From assembly GCA_963849005.1 (NCBI GenBank), contig CAWKGC010000021.1:474757-538756 (forward strand): a stretch of DNA of 64,000 nucleotides, given 5' to 3'. Below, piece by piece: positions 36,758 to 45,341 of this stretch (position 1 is the first letter of the stretch; the number at the start of each line of letters is the position of its first letter). Source of the stretch: CAWKGC01 sp963849005 (GTDB lineage: Bacteria; Pseudomonadota; Gammaproteobacteria; Burkholderiales; Usitatibacteraceae). Position numbers and translations under genes: made by a program. The notes under the pieces are model-generated. The model saw nothing but the letters and a program-made list of their open reading frames with translations. It did not search any database and was not told the origin of the DNA.

Positions 36758-38545
36758 CTAATTCGGACACGTTTGCGGCTCCTTCTTGGCTTGCGTCAAC
36801 AAGTCCCCATCTCCTGTCTCGCGCGGCATGAGGATCGCGCGCGCGAGCAATCCGCCCGGGGCGGTACGCGCGCGGAAGCCGCACTGCAGGAGGATGCGCG
36901 TGGCGTGATATGCCCTTTGTGCCGACCGGCTGACGACGAGGATGTCCACGTCGCGCGGCAGTTCTCCCAGCCGGGAGCGCAGCTCGTCCAGCGGGATCTT
37001 GACCGCGCCCGGCACTTCATGGGCGGCGGCCTCTGAAGCATCGCGCACATCGAGCACGAAGCACTCGCCCGCGTCCTCCCAGCGGGCGATCGGCATGTCG
37101 CCGCGCTGGACGTTTGCCGCGATCATGCCGGCGTAGTTGAGAGGGTCCCTGGCGCCGCCGAATTGCGGGGCACAACAGAGCTCCACCTGCTCGAGGTCGT
37201 GGATGGTGGCGCCCATCTGGATCGCGACCGCGAGCGCGCTGATGCGCTTGTCCACCGCGTGGGCATCCTCGCCCATCGCCTGCGCGCCCAACACGCGCCC
37301 GTCGGAGACGCGGAAGACGACCTTCAGGGCGATCGGGGTGGCGCCCGGGTCGTGGCCGGCGTCCGCATTCGGGAACAGGTAGACCTTCTCGTAGTCCTCG
37401 TCGCCATGCTCGCAAAGGCGCTTTTCGCTCACGCCCGTGCAGGCCGCGGCGGCGCCGAACAGCACGACGATGGAGGTCGCCTGCGAGCCGCGAAAGCGGG
37501 AATCGCACCCGGCGATCACGTCGGCCGCGACCCGGCCCTGCCGGGACGCCGTGCTTGCCAGCGCGGCGAGGGTCCAATGGCCGGTGACGTAATCCTTGAC
37601 TTCGACAGAGTCGCCCACAGCGAAGATGTTCGGGTCGCCGGTGCGCATCTCCTCGTCCACGCGGATGCCGCCGAGCTCGCCGATCTCGAGCTCCGCCGTC
37701 CGCGCCAGCGTGGTGTCCGGCCGGGCACCGAGCGCAAGGATCACGATGTCGGCGGGATGCGACGCGCCGCGGCGCGTGGTCACCTCGAGGGCGCCGAAGC
37801 CACGCTGCCGGAATCCGGCGACCGGGTCGCCAAGCGCGAGGCGCACGCCGTGCCGCGTCAGGTGTTCCTGCGCCAGCCGGGCGATCTCGCGGTCGAGCGG
37901 GGCCAGCACCTGGTCGAGCATCTCGACCACCGTCACCTCGAATCCCTCGCGGGCCAGGTTCTCGGCGGCCTCGAGGCCGATGACGCCGCCGCCCACCACC
38001 ACGGCGTGCCGCAGGGGCATTGCGTGCGCAATGCCGACGGGGCTGGTTTTGCCCGGCGCGGATCGGGTGCCTCGTGCCATCCACTCCCGGATCGCGCGCA
38101 CATCCGCAATGGTTCGCAGCGAGAAGATGCCGGGCAGGTCGATGCCGGGAAGCGCAGGTCGCACCGGCACCGCGCCGGGCGCGAGCACCAGGATGTCGTA
38201 CGACTCGGTGGTCGCTCCGCTGCCCTCGAGGTCGCGCAGGTGGACCCTCTTCTTCTTCGGTGAGACGAAGGTCGCTTCGCAGCGCGTGCGCACGTCGATG
38301 CCCAGGACGCCGCCGAGCGTCTTCTGGCTGATCGCGAGCAGCTCGGCCTCGTCGGGAATCACGCCGGTGATGAGATGCGGCAGGCCGCAGTTCGCGTACG
38401 ACACGTACGGCCCGCTCTCGACGAGGATGATCTCGGCATGCTCGTCCAGCCGGCGCAACCGGGCAGCGCACGAGGCTCCGCCCGCGGCGCCTCCGACGAT
38501 CACGACCTTGCGGCGTGTCCTACCCGGCGAATCTCTCTTCTCCAC
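36758..38545 (-). CDS. CoA-disulfide-reductase-like flavoprotein with C-terminal rhodanese-like domain
   Basis: The 595-residue intact enzyme begins with an FAD Rossmann motif (VVIVGGAAGGASCAARLRRL). The active Cys at about residue 53 is in SYANCGLPHLITG, the single-Cys signature of CoA-disulfide and persulfide reductases. An NAD(P)H motif (AVVVGGGVIGLEAAENL) and the second FAD motif (NIFAVGDSVEV) follow, then a dimerisation domain. The C-terminal ~90 residues fold like rhodanese (FVLDVRDASEAAAHEVPGAVKIPLDELRSRLGEL). However, the active loop reads VVSRSAQRAY, with Ser where Cys is expected, so sulfur transfer there is unlikely. It probably reduces CoA or protein persulfides. Confidence 0.88.
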   Translation of the reverse strand: MEKRDSPGRTRRKVVIVGGAAGGASCAARLRRLDEHAEIILVESGPYVSYANCGLPHLITGVIPDEAELLAISQKTLGGVLGIDVRTRCEATFVSPKKKRVHLRDLEGSGATTESYDILVLAPGAVPVRPALPGIDLPGIFSLRTIADVRAIREWMARGTRSAPGKTSPVGIAHAMPLRHAVVVGGGVIGLEAAENLAREGFEVTVVEMLDQVLAPLDREIARLAQEHLTRHGVRLALGDPVAGFRQRGFGALEVTTRRGASHPADIVILALGARPDTTLARTAELEIGELGGIRVDEEMRTGDPNIFAVGDSVEVKDYVTGHWTLAALASTASRQGRVAADVIAGCDSRFRGSQATSIVVLFGAAAACTGVSEKRLCEHGDEDYEKVYLFPNADAGHDPGATPIALKVVFRVSDGRVLGAQAMGEDAHAVDKRISALAVAIQMGATIHDLEQVELCCAPQFGGARDPLNYAGMIAANVQRGDMPIARWEDAGECFVLDVRDASEAAAHEVPGAVKIPLDELRSRLGELPRDVDILVVSRSAQRAYHATRILLQCGFRARTAPGGLLARAILMPRETGDGDLLTQAKKEPQTCPN

Positions 38546-38573
38546 TGCGCGCTCATCTTTCGTCGCGGCCCGC

Positions 38574-38816
38574 CTATTGCACCCTGGCCCAGGTCTTGTC
38601 CGGGTTGTACATCCTCATCTGCGCGGCCAGCTCGGCGGTGTTCGCGCCGAGGTCCTTCTCCCAGACCACCCCGTCGTGATTCACGATGAAGGTCTTCACG
38701 CCGGAATTGCGATATGACGCGGGCCACGCGACGACTGCGAATTCGCCGTAGAGCTTGTCGCCCACCAGGCACGGATACACGCCGCCCAAGCCGTGCTTTC
38801 CCAGAGCCTTGGGCAT
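38574..38816 (-). pseudogene. C-terminal fragment of a DUF2950-type protein
   Basis: The 80-codon frame matches only the end of DUF2950 proteins: GVYPCLVGDKLYGEFAVVAWPASYRNSGVKTFIVNHDGVVWEKDLGANTAELAAQM. Full-length members are around 280-300 residues with a signal peptide. The upstream DNA to 38951 encodes none of the rest. Either a deletion removed the front, or this is a stand-alone small protein starting at ATG 38816. It ends 28 bases before the flavoprotein gene. Confidence 0.6.
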
Positions 38817-38951
38817 GCGCCTATTAACCCACCGGCAGCCGTTCCGCTCCGTGCAGTCCGAGACAGGGTTTTGCCCGTTTGGGCCACCTCGCTTACACTC
38901 CCTTGCGAAAGATCAAAACGGGCATGATTGCCGGACTTAGGCTGCCATCGC

Positions 38952-40019
38952 ATGAACACGAGAAAATCTGGCGTTCCCTTGCCATCCCAAGCCACGCGCC
39001 CACCGCGAGGCAATTCGACGGTGAGCACCGCCGCGCTCACCGGCATTCCCGCAGTGCTTCTGGATCTCGGCATGGACCCCGAACTGGTCCTGGCCGAGTT
39101 GGGCGTCGAGGCAACGGTCTTCGAAGGGGCGACCAACGTCATTTCCTACAAGGCGGTGGGCAGCGTCGTGCAGCATTGCGCAATTCGAACCGGATGCCCG
39201 TACTTCGGGCTGCTGGTCGGCCAGAAGGGCGGTCTCGCCTCCGTCGGGCTGCTGGGCATGCTGATGCGCTACTCGCCGGACGTGGAAACGGCCCTGCGCA
39301 GCCTGATCGATCACTTCCACTTCCAGGTGCGTGGCGCCGGCATCAAGCTGGACCAATACGGCAGCAAAGCCGTCCTGAGCTGGCATCCCTACGAGCCCGG
39401 CGTTCCGGCGGGCGACCAGATCGACGATGGCGCGATCGCCGAGCTCCACAACATGCTTCGGGAGTTGTGCGGGCCCGAGTGGAAGCCCACGGCAGTCTAC
39501 TTCGGGCACGAGCGGCCCGGCGATATCGCGCCATTCCGGGCGTTCTTCGGCGCGCCGATGTTCTTCGATTCGGACTACCACGCGCTCGAGTTTCCTGCCA
39601 CCTGGCTCAAGCACCCGCTCGTGACGGCGGACACGAGCGTGTTCGCACTCGTCTCCCGGCAGATCGAGCAGGTCGAGGCGCGGATGCCCGATGACTTTCC
39701 GCGGCATGTCCGTGATGTCCTGCGCCCGGCGATCCTGGCGGGCACCGGCTCCGAGGAACGCATTGCCGTTCTCCTCTCCCTGAACCGCCGCTCGTTCGTC
39801 CGTCGCCTCTCGGCGCACGGGACCACCTTCCGCGAGCTGTCGGACGAGGTCCACTACGAACTGGCTTCGCAGATGCTGGAGTACTCGAAGCGGGACGTCG
39901 CCGGAATCGCCGACGCTCTCGGCTTCGCCGACGCGAGTTCCTTCTCGCGGGCTTTCCGCCGTTGGTCGGGTACAACCCCGACCTACTGGCGCGAGGCGCG
40001 CAAGCAAACGAAGGCCTGA
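38952..40019 (+). CDS. AraC-family regulator (OruR-like)
   Basis: This intact 355-residue protein has the same architecture as the regulator at 18786-19841. An arabinose-binding-like N-domain (GMDPELVLAELGVEATVF; YFGLLVGQKGGLASVGLLGMLMRYSPDVETALR) precedes two C-terminal helix-turn-helix motifs (IAVLLSLNRRSFVRRLSAHGTTF; VAGIADALGFADASSFSRAFRRWSGTTPTYWR). It is transcribed away from the DUF2950 fragment and the sulfur operon, and is a candidate regulator of them. ATG 38952 is preferred over an upstream TTG. Confidence 0.88.
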   Translation: MNTRKSGVPLPSQATRPPRGNSTVSTAALTGIPAVLLDLGMDPELVLAELGVEATVFEGATNVISYKAVGSVVQHCAIRTGCPYFGLLVGQKGGLASVGLLGMLMRYSPDVETALRSLIDHFHFQVRGAGIKLDQYGSKAVLSWHPYEPGVPAGDQIDDGAIAELHNMLRELCGPEWKPTAVYFGHERPGDIAPFRAFFGAPMFFDSDYHALEFPATWLKHPLVTADTSVFALVSRQIEQVEARMPDDFPRHVRDVLRPAILAGTGSEERIAVLLSLNRRSFVRRLSAHGTTFRELSDEVHYELASQMLEYSKRDVAGIADALGFADASSFSRAFRRWSGTTPTYWREARKQTKA

Positions 40020-40053
40020 TGCCGCGCCGACCGGGCGCGCTGCGTCTCCGGAG

Positions 40054-40837
40054 TCACGCACCCTTCTCGAATTTCGACAGGGCAAGGAGCAGCGCGGTAT
40101 ACGGAGGCGGCGCCCGCGACGAAGGCCCAGTACCTGCCCCCCTTTTCCCTCGGAAGCTCGGCGATCGCGGCATTGACGACGACGCCGCCCATCACGAAGG
40201 CCACCAGGTTCAGCACCCATGCAACCGGAAGCTCCAGTGTCACGGCAGCTCCCCAGCCGGCCAGCGAGGCGAGCGCCAGCAGGAGTGCGCCGCGGCGCCG
40301 GTACAGCTCGCGGTATTGCGCGCCCAGGTTGCTGGCGACGGTGAAGAGGTGCAGCCCCATGGCCGCCGCGAACAGGACCAGGGCCAGCCCGTCCTTGCCG
40401 GTCCACGCCATCATGTAGGTGAGGATCCAGGCGTAGAGGGCGAACCCGCCCACGTGCAGCCCCGGCCGCTGCGGGGCCGCGACACCGGTGCCGGCCGCCT
40501 GGCCTTGCGGCGCGGACTGCGCGCCGGCCATGGTCTCGAGTCCGTAGAAGGCCAGGAAGCCGGCCATCGTCCACAGGTAGGCACCGTGCTCCGGGAACAG
40601 CATCGAGTGGCCCGGTGAGCGCATGTGGTACTCGCCGATCGCATGCAGCGCGGGCAACACATGAACAAAGATGTAGGCCACCGAGACGCCGGCGGAAAAG
40701 GAGAGGAATCGCCGGTAGCCCCGGTGGCCGGTCCACTCGGCCGCCCGGCCTCCCGCCACGAAGACCACGGCGAACAGCAGCGCTACGCCCAGTGTCGCCA
40801 GCGCATTCGGATCCGGTGCGTGGATGCCCACTGGCAC
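40054..40837 (-). CDS. Polytopic membrane protein, unknown (ZIP-like helices), 3' frameshift
   Basis: About 260 residues with seven to eight hydrophobic helices are seen: TLGVALLFAVVFVAGGRAAEW; FLSFSAGVSVAYIFVHVLPALHAI; AYLWTMAGFLAFYGLETM; GGFALYAWILTYMM; LVLFAAAMGLHLFTVASNLG; LPVAWVLNLVAFVMGGVVVNAAIAELP. An extra base near 40100 shifts the frame. The corrected end SVYTALLLALSKFEKGA stops at 40054. The helix with SAGVSVAYIFVHVLP recalls ZIP proteins, but the metal residues are not conserved. Function unknown. Confidence 0.65.
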
Positions 40838-40847
40838 TTTCTCGCGT

Positions 40848-42217
40848 CTAGAGGTCCTGCTCCATGAGCGCCTCGACGCGCCCCGCCTTCACCGCCGCGA
40901 CAAGCGCCGAGTGGTCGCGAACCGTCTGGTCGGCGTACGCCAGCGCGAACTCGCCGATCGCCTCGTCGAAGGCGTCCGAGTTGCCGAGATACCCGGCAAT
41001 GCACGCCGCGTCGCCCGACCTCGCGTGCGCGCGGGCGAGGACTGCGCCGCAGAATCCCGCAAACCGCTTCAACTGCCCCGCCGAAGCGCCCTCCACCGGA
41101 ATGGAGAGCTTCATGTCGCGCAGCTGGCGGACGAAGAACTGGTGCCCCCGGCGCCCTTGCGTCCAGCCCAGGAAGATGTCGCTGGAGGACTGCATCAGCC
41201 GTTGTCCCATGACGATGCGCTGGCCCTGGTTCTCGTAGGCGCTCTTGCCCGCGTACGGCGCGAGCACCGAGGTACGCGCCTCCTTCATCTGCAGGAAGAG
41301 TGGATGGCCTTCGGCGGAGAAGAAGAGGCCGACCAGGCAGCGGGTGCCGACGCTGCCGATGCCGACGACCCTCACGGCGAAGTCTTCCAGGTGATAGCGG
41401 TCGAACAGCACACGGCGATCGTCGGGCAGCGACCGCCGATAGTCTTCCATCCCCTCGAGGAACATCTTCTCCGCGCCCTCCTCGGCGACGTGGAAGAGCA
41501 CGGGCGGCTGGTCCACCAGGCGATGGCGGCCGTCGACGGCGGCGGTCAGCTTGGGAAAGAGGTACTCGCCGATGCGCTGGCGGGCTTTCTCGACCATTTT
41601 CTGCCGAATTTTCCGGGTCTCGGCATCCGGCGCGTTCTCGATCAGGGACTGCATGTCCAGGCGCTCGTACCAGACGTCGAGCGGACTCCTCTTCGAGCAC
41701 TCGCGCATATGCTCGCGGTAGGCGCGCACGCACGCGACCGCCGCCGCGCGAGCCTGGCGATCGGAGCAGCGGTTGTCGCGGGCAGCCACGGCAAAGCTCG
41801 CCGCCAGGCGCTTCAAGTCCCACTCCCACGGTGCGGGGAGCGTTTCGTCGAAGTCGTTGATGTCCAGGACCAGGTTGCGCTCGGGCGTGGCGAAGATGCC
41901 GAAGTTCAGCAGGTGGCAGTCGCCGCAGGCCTGCACGCGCTGGCCGGTGGTGGGGAGCGTGGCCAGGTCGTGGGCCATCAATCCCGCCGAGCCGCGCAGG
42001 AAAGTGAACGGGCTGCGCAGCATGCGCCCGTAGCGGATAGGGACCAGGTCGGGCATGCGCCCCCGATCGGACGCTGCCAGCACTCGCTATCGGGTCGCGT
42101 CGCTTGCCGCGGCGGTTTCCACGCGGCGTGGCGCTCGCGCGGCAGCTTCTCGCGCAGCGCCTTGCCGGCCGCCGCGCGTTCGTCGCGAGAGAGGGGAAGC
42201 GTTGTCGTCTTCGTCAT
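40848..42217 (-). CDS. DUF2252 family protein (one frameshift)
   Basis: Two frames joined near 42065 give about 455 residues. Diagnostic DUF2252 motifs are RYGRMLRSPFTFLRGSAGLMAHDLA, ACGDCHLLNFGIFATPERNLVLDINDFDETLPAPWEWDLKRLAAS and GIGSVGTRCLVGLFF. The HLLNFG and DINDFD motifs resemble the catalytic and metal residues of kinase-like/aminoglycoside-phosphotransferase folds. The true substrate is unknown. It lies 10 bases after the preceding membrane-protein gene's start on the same strand. Confidence 0.86.
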
Positions 42218-42307
42218 GCCCTGGACTTCCGGTTCACTTCCGCAACGGCAGGCTGCCCCCCTCGATTTACCCCTCGATCAGGACAGCCTGGTGCTGTGCA
42301 TCGACAC

Positions 42308-42697
42308 TTACTTCTTCATCTTCGCCAGCAGACCCTCGATCACCACGGCCTGCTCAGCCAGGGCGCCACTACCGCTGAACTGGATGATCTCCGCGCCTTC
42401 CTTCGACTTGAAGTTGTGCGGAGCCGGCCAGAAGCACACGTCGCCAGCCTTGCAGGTCTCGACGCTTCCGTCCTTGTAGATGACCTCCATCGAGCCGCTG
42501 ATGACGTAGGCGTGGTGTGGGACCCCACACAGACCGTCCGGCATTGGCGCCAGCAGCTTCGTGAAGTCAGTGCCCGGGGCAAAGCTGTGGTAGGCGCACT
42601 GCATGCCGCCCCAGACCTTCTGGTAGATCTTCAGGCCCGGGGTATGCTGGGTGATGAAGTCGTCAACCGGGTCCATGTCTTTCCAATGGCTTCTCAT
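42308..42697 (-). CDS. Small cupin-domain protein
   Basis: The intact 129-residue protein has one cupin barrel. The first motif region contains GVPHHAYVISGSMEVIYKDGSVETCKAGDVCFW. The second region has PHNFKSKEGAEIIQFSGSG. His pairs and a Glu typical of the metal site are visible in HHAYVISGSMEV and PAPHNF. The N-terminus has no signal peptide. It may bind a small ligand or act as a metal-dependent enzyme; this is not resolvable. Its ATG overlaps the stop of a short upstream frame. Confidence 0.78.
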   Translation of the reverse strand: MRSHWKDMDPVDDFITQHTPGLKIYQKVWGGMQCAYHSFAPGTDFTKLLAPMPDGLCGVPHHAYVISGSMEVIYKDGSVETCKAGDVCFWPAPHNFKSKEGAEIIQFSGSGALAEQAVVIEGLLAKMKK

Positions 42698-42975
42698 TGC
42701 TCGTTTCTCCTTGCATTCACCAGACCGGCGGTGACGGCGAACTGTTCAAAAGACCAGACCCGGTCGCCTGGATAAATTTGGTTACCATCGCGGCAGAGGC
42801 TCATTGCGTGCCATGAACCACCGAGCCACCTCGCCCGGCTCTCGAGCATCGCCTGAGTGCATTTGGCCAGCGAATCGGCCACGGGGATGTGCAATGGGGG
42901 ACACGGCGTTGACTGAATGCGACAGCGGCCGGAACCTTCGTTGCCGCAGATCAACGCGCGCTTACGGCGCGCCAA
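42694..42975 (-). CDS. Possible small coupled gene upstream of the cupin
   Basis: A 93-codon frame ends in an ATGA overlap with the cupin start, an arrangement typical of coupled genes. The sequence (HIPVADSLAKCTQAMLESRARWLGGSW...IYPGDRVWSFEQFAVTAGL) has no recognisable domain. Its upstream end overlaps the patatin gene by 14 bases. It could be real, or a chance frame over the cupin promoter. Confidence 0.3.
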   Translation of the reverse strand: MARRKRALICGNEGSGRCRIQSTPCPPLHIPVADSLAKCTQAMLESRARWLGGSWHAMSLCRDGNQIYPGDRVWSFEQFAVTAGLVNARRNEQ

Positions 42976-45229
42976 GCAGCAGGTAGAGCGACCAGGTCCC
43001 GGACTTGCCGAACCCGACGCCCAGGTAGGCCGGCCCGAGGAACGTGTCAGCCCCGAGGAAGAGCGATCCGGACCACAGCGTGCCCGGCGAAGGAAGACCG
43101 TCGAAGCGGTCGCTCATCCGGCCGACTTCCGCCGAGGCGCCGGCGTAGATTCCGCTTCCGAGGATGTCCGGCAGGGGCAGCATCTTGTTGTAGTACACCA
43201 GGCGGCCGTAGGCATATTCGCGTCCTGCGAACTGGTTGACACGGTATGCGGACAAGCGGAACGGGCCGCCCAGCGTGAAGGATTCATAGGCCGGCATGCC
43301 CGAGCCCAGGTCCGTGCCACCGAGGATGGCATAGGCGAGGGTATGCGGGCCGCTGCTTGCCGCTCCGCGGACCCGCGCTTCGATACGCTGGTAGTCGAGC
43401 GCGGACCCGAACGACTCCATGGCCGCGTAGGCCGTGGCTTGCGCGGCAAAGCCGCGGGTCGGGAAAAAGGCGTGATCGGTCTGGTCGATGAACAGCAATG
43501 CCCGTAATCCTGCCGTCGTTTCCTTGGTCGACGGCAGGACTGGAGAGCCCGTGTCGACTTTCGCGTCGACGCGAGACCATACCGGACCGACTCGCAACTG
43601 TCCCCAGGTGCCGAAAACCGCCCCGGCATCGAGTCCGGCTTGCCCCATGCGCACAAGGTAGTCGGCGACCTTGTCGTCGCCGGCGAAGACGCCGCGCGTG
43701 CTCTGCCCGATCTTGCCGTAGGGCGCCACGAACCAGTGGCCCGCCTCGTGCAAGGGCTGGTAGAACTCGCTCCACAGGTGCGTGTCCTGCCCGACCTGGG
43801 CCTCGGTCAGCCACTCTGCCCCGAGGCGGTTGAGCCAGGTCCTGCGGTACTGCACCAGCAGGTTGAATTGGTCGTCGCCCTGGAAGTCGGTCGCCAGCCC
43901 CAATCCGAACCTCAGGTAGTCGGGCCCCCACGACTTCTCGCGCGGCTCGATGACCATGGCGCGCGGGCCCGCATCGCCGCTGATGTGATAGCTGATGCCC
44001 TCGTAGCCACCGCGCCCGAAGATGCGGCGCAGGTCCGCGCCGATCTTCTCCTCCGACAAGGGCTCGCCGGGCTTGCTCTCGACCAGGGCGCGCAGGACCT
44101 CGGGGTTGGTGCGTTCCAGTCCCGCGATGCGGATCTCGTCGACGGTGCCCAGTTCCTTCCTCGCGACGACCTGCGTCGCGCGCAGCGCCGCGTATTGCTC
44201 CGGCGGCAGGCTGTAGCGTTGCAGCGACTGCGCCATCGCGCGCGTCGCCTCCTCGCCGATCCTGATCGCGTCCACGGAGCGATCGAACTTGCCTGCCGAG
44301 ATGTCGCCCAGGTCCGGCGCGATCAGCACATCCTTCGCGCTCATGTTCTTCAGTTGATCGTCGACCGTCTGCTTGCCGAGGAAATTGAGCAGCTGCCCGA
44401 CCACCGAGAGCGCCGACGTGATGTCCTCGCGCTTCATCGGCGGGGTGGAGATGTTGACCGCGATCACGACATCGGCGCAGAGCTTGCGCGCCTCGTCGAT
44501 CGGCAGGTTGTTGGCGATCCCGCCGTCGACCAGCAGGCGTCCGTCGATCTCGACCGGCGCGATGGCCCCGGGCACGGACATGCTGGCGCGCATCGCCTGC
44601 GCCACGCTGCCGCGTTCCAGCACGACCGACTCCCCGGTCTCGATGTCGGTCGCCATGGCCCGGAACGGGATGGGCAGCTTGCGAAAGTCGGTGACGCCGA
44701 AGGCCGGGGTCGCGAGCACCCGGAAGAACGACTCGATGGACACACCGGCGATGACGCCCTTCGGCAAGGCCAGCCCGCCGTCCTTCACGCCGAATTCCGG
44801 CGCGAACAAGGTCTTGTAGTCGTCGAACTTGCGCCGGACGGAAATCTCCTCGCGCGGCGGGCGATCGCGGAAGATCTCGTCCCAATTTGCCGCGAGCACC
44901 TTTTTTTCCATTTCCGCGGGCGGCGTCCCTGCGGCGAAGGTGCCCCCGACGATCGCCCCCATGCTGGTGCCGGTCACGCAGTGGATCGGGATGCGCATCT
45001 CCTCGAGGACCTTGAGCACGCCCACATGCGCGATACCTCGCGCGCCCCCGCCGGAGAGCGCGAGGCCGATGCGCGGGGCGGTTTCGGCAGGTGCGGGAAC
45101 CGGTTGTGCCCCGGCCGGCGGGCCGTGGGCGAGCAGCACTGCGCAAGCCGCGGAGACGGCGACGAGGGACCGGATGGCGGGACTCGATGGGGCACGCACG
45201 GATTCTGGCTCGTTGCGGGGTTGCGCCAA
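42962..45229 (-). CDS. Patatin-like phospholipase with POTRA and outer-membrane barrel (PlpD-like type Vd autotransporter)
   Basis: This intact protein has 755 residues. An N-terminal signal (about residues 20-42) leads to a patatin domain with the oxyanion loop SGGGARGIAHVG, the nucleophile elbow GTSMG (Ser about 89) and the catalytic Asp in VDGGIANNLP. A POTRA-like module follows (RIAGLERTNPEVLRALVESKPGEPLSEEKIGADLRRIFGRGGYEGISY). A 16-stranded barrel domain ends the protein (LFIDQTDHAFFPTRGFAAQATA; GVGFGKSGTWSLYLLLGAP). This is the layout of P. aeruginosa PlpD, a self-secreted lipase. No frameshift is present. Confidence 0.9.
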   Translation of the reverse strand: MAQPRNEPESVRAPSSPAIRSLVAVSAACAVLLAHGPPAGAQPVPAPAETAPRIGLALSGGGARGIAHVGVLKVLEEMRIPIHCVTGTSMGAIVGGTFAAGTPPAEMEKKVLAANWDEIFRDRPPREEISVRRKFDDYKTLFAPEFGVKDGGLALPKGVIAGVSIESFFRVLATPAFGVTDFRKLPIPFRAMATDIETGESVVLERGSVAQAMRASMSVPGAIAPVEIDGRLLVDGGIANNLPIDEARKLCADVVIAVNISTPPMKREDITSALSVVGQLLNFLGKQTVDDQLKNMSAKDVLIAPDLGDISAGKFDRSVDAIRIGEEATRAMAQSLQRYSLPPEQYAALRATQVVARKELGTVDEIRIAGLERTNPEVLRALVESKPGEPLSEEKIGADLRRIFGRGGYEGISYHISGDAGPRAMVIEPREKSWGPDYLRFGLGLATDFQGDDQFNLLVQYRRTWLNRLGAEWLTEAQVGQDTHLWSEFYQPLHEAGHWFVAPYGKIGQSTRGVFAGDDKVADYLVRMGQAGLDAGAVFGTWGQLRVGPVWSRVDAKVDTGSPVLPSTKETTAGLRALLFIDQTDHAFFPTRGFAAQATAYAAMESFGSALDYQRIEARVRGAASSGPHTLAYAILGGTDLGSGMPAYESFTLGGPFRLSAYRVNQFAGREYAYGRLVYYNKMLPLPDILGSGIYAGASAEVGRMSDRFDGLPSPGTLWSGSLFLGADTFLGPAYLGVGFGKSGTWSLYLLLGAP

Positions 45230-45341
45230 TTGCCTCGCGACACGAAGGCGATGTTGGCGATATTGCGCCCCTGCGCACCGGGCCGAATTGTCCTATATCA
45301 ACTCTGGCCGGAAGCTGACGATCAAGGCAGAACGCCAAGCC

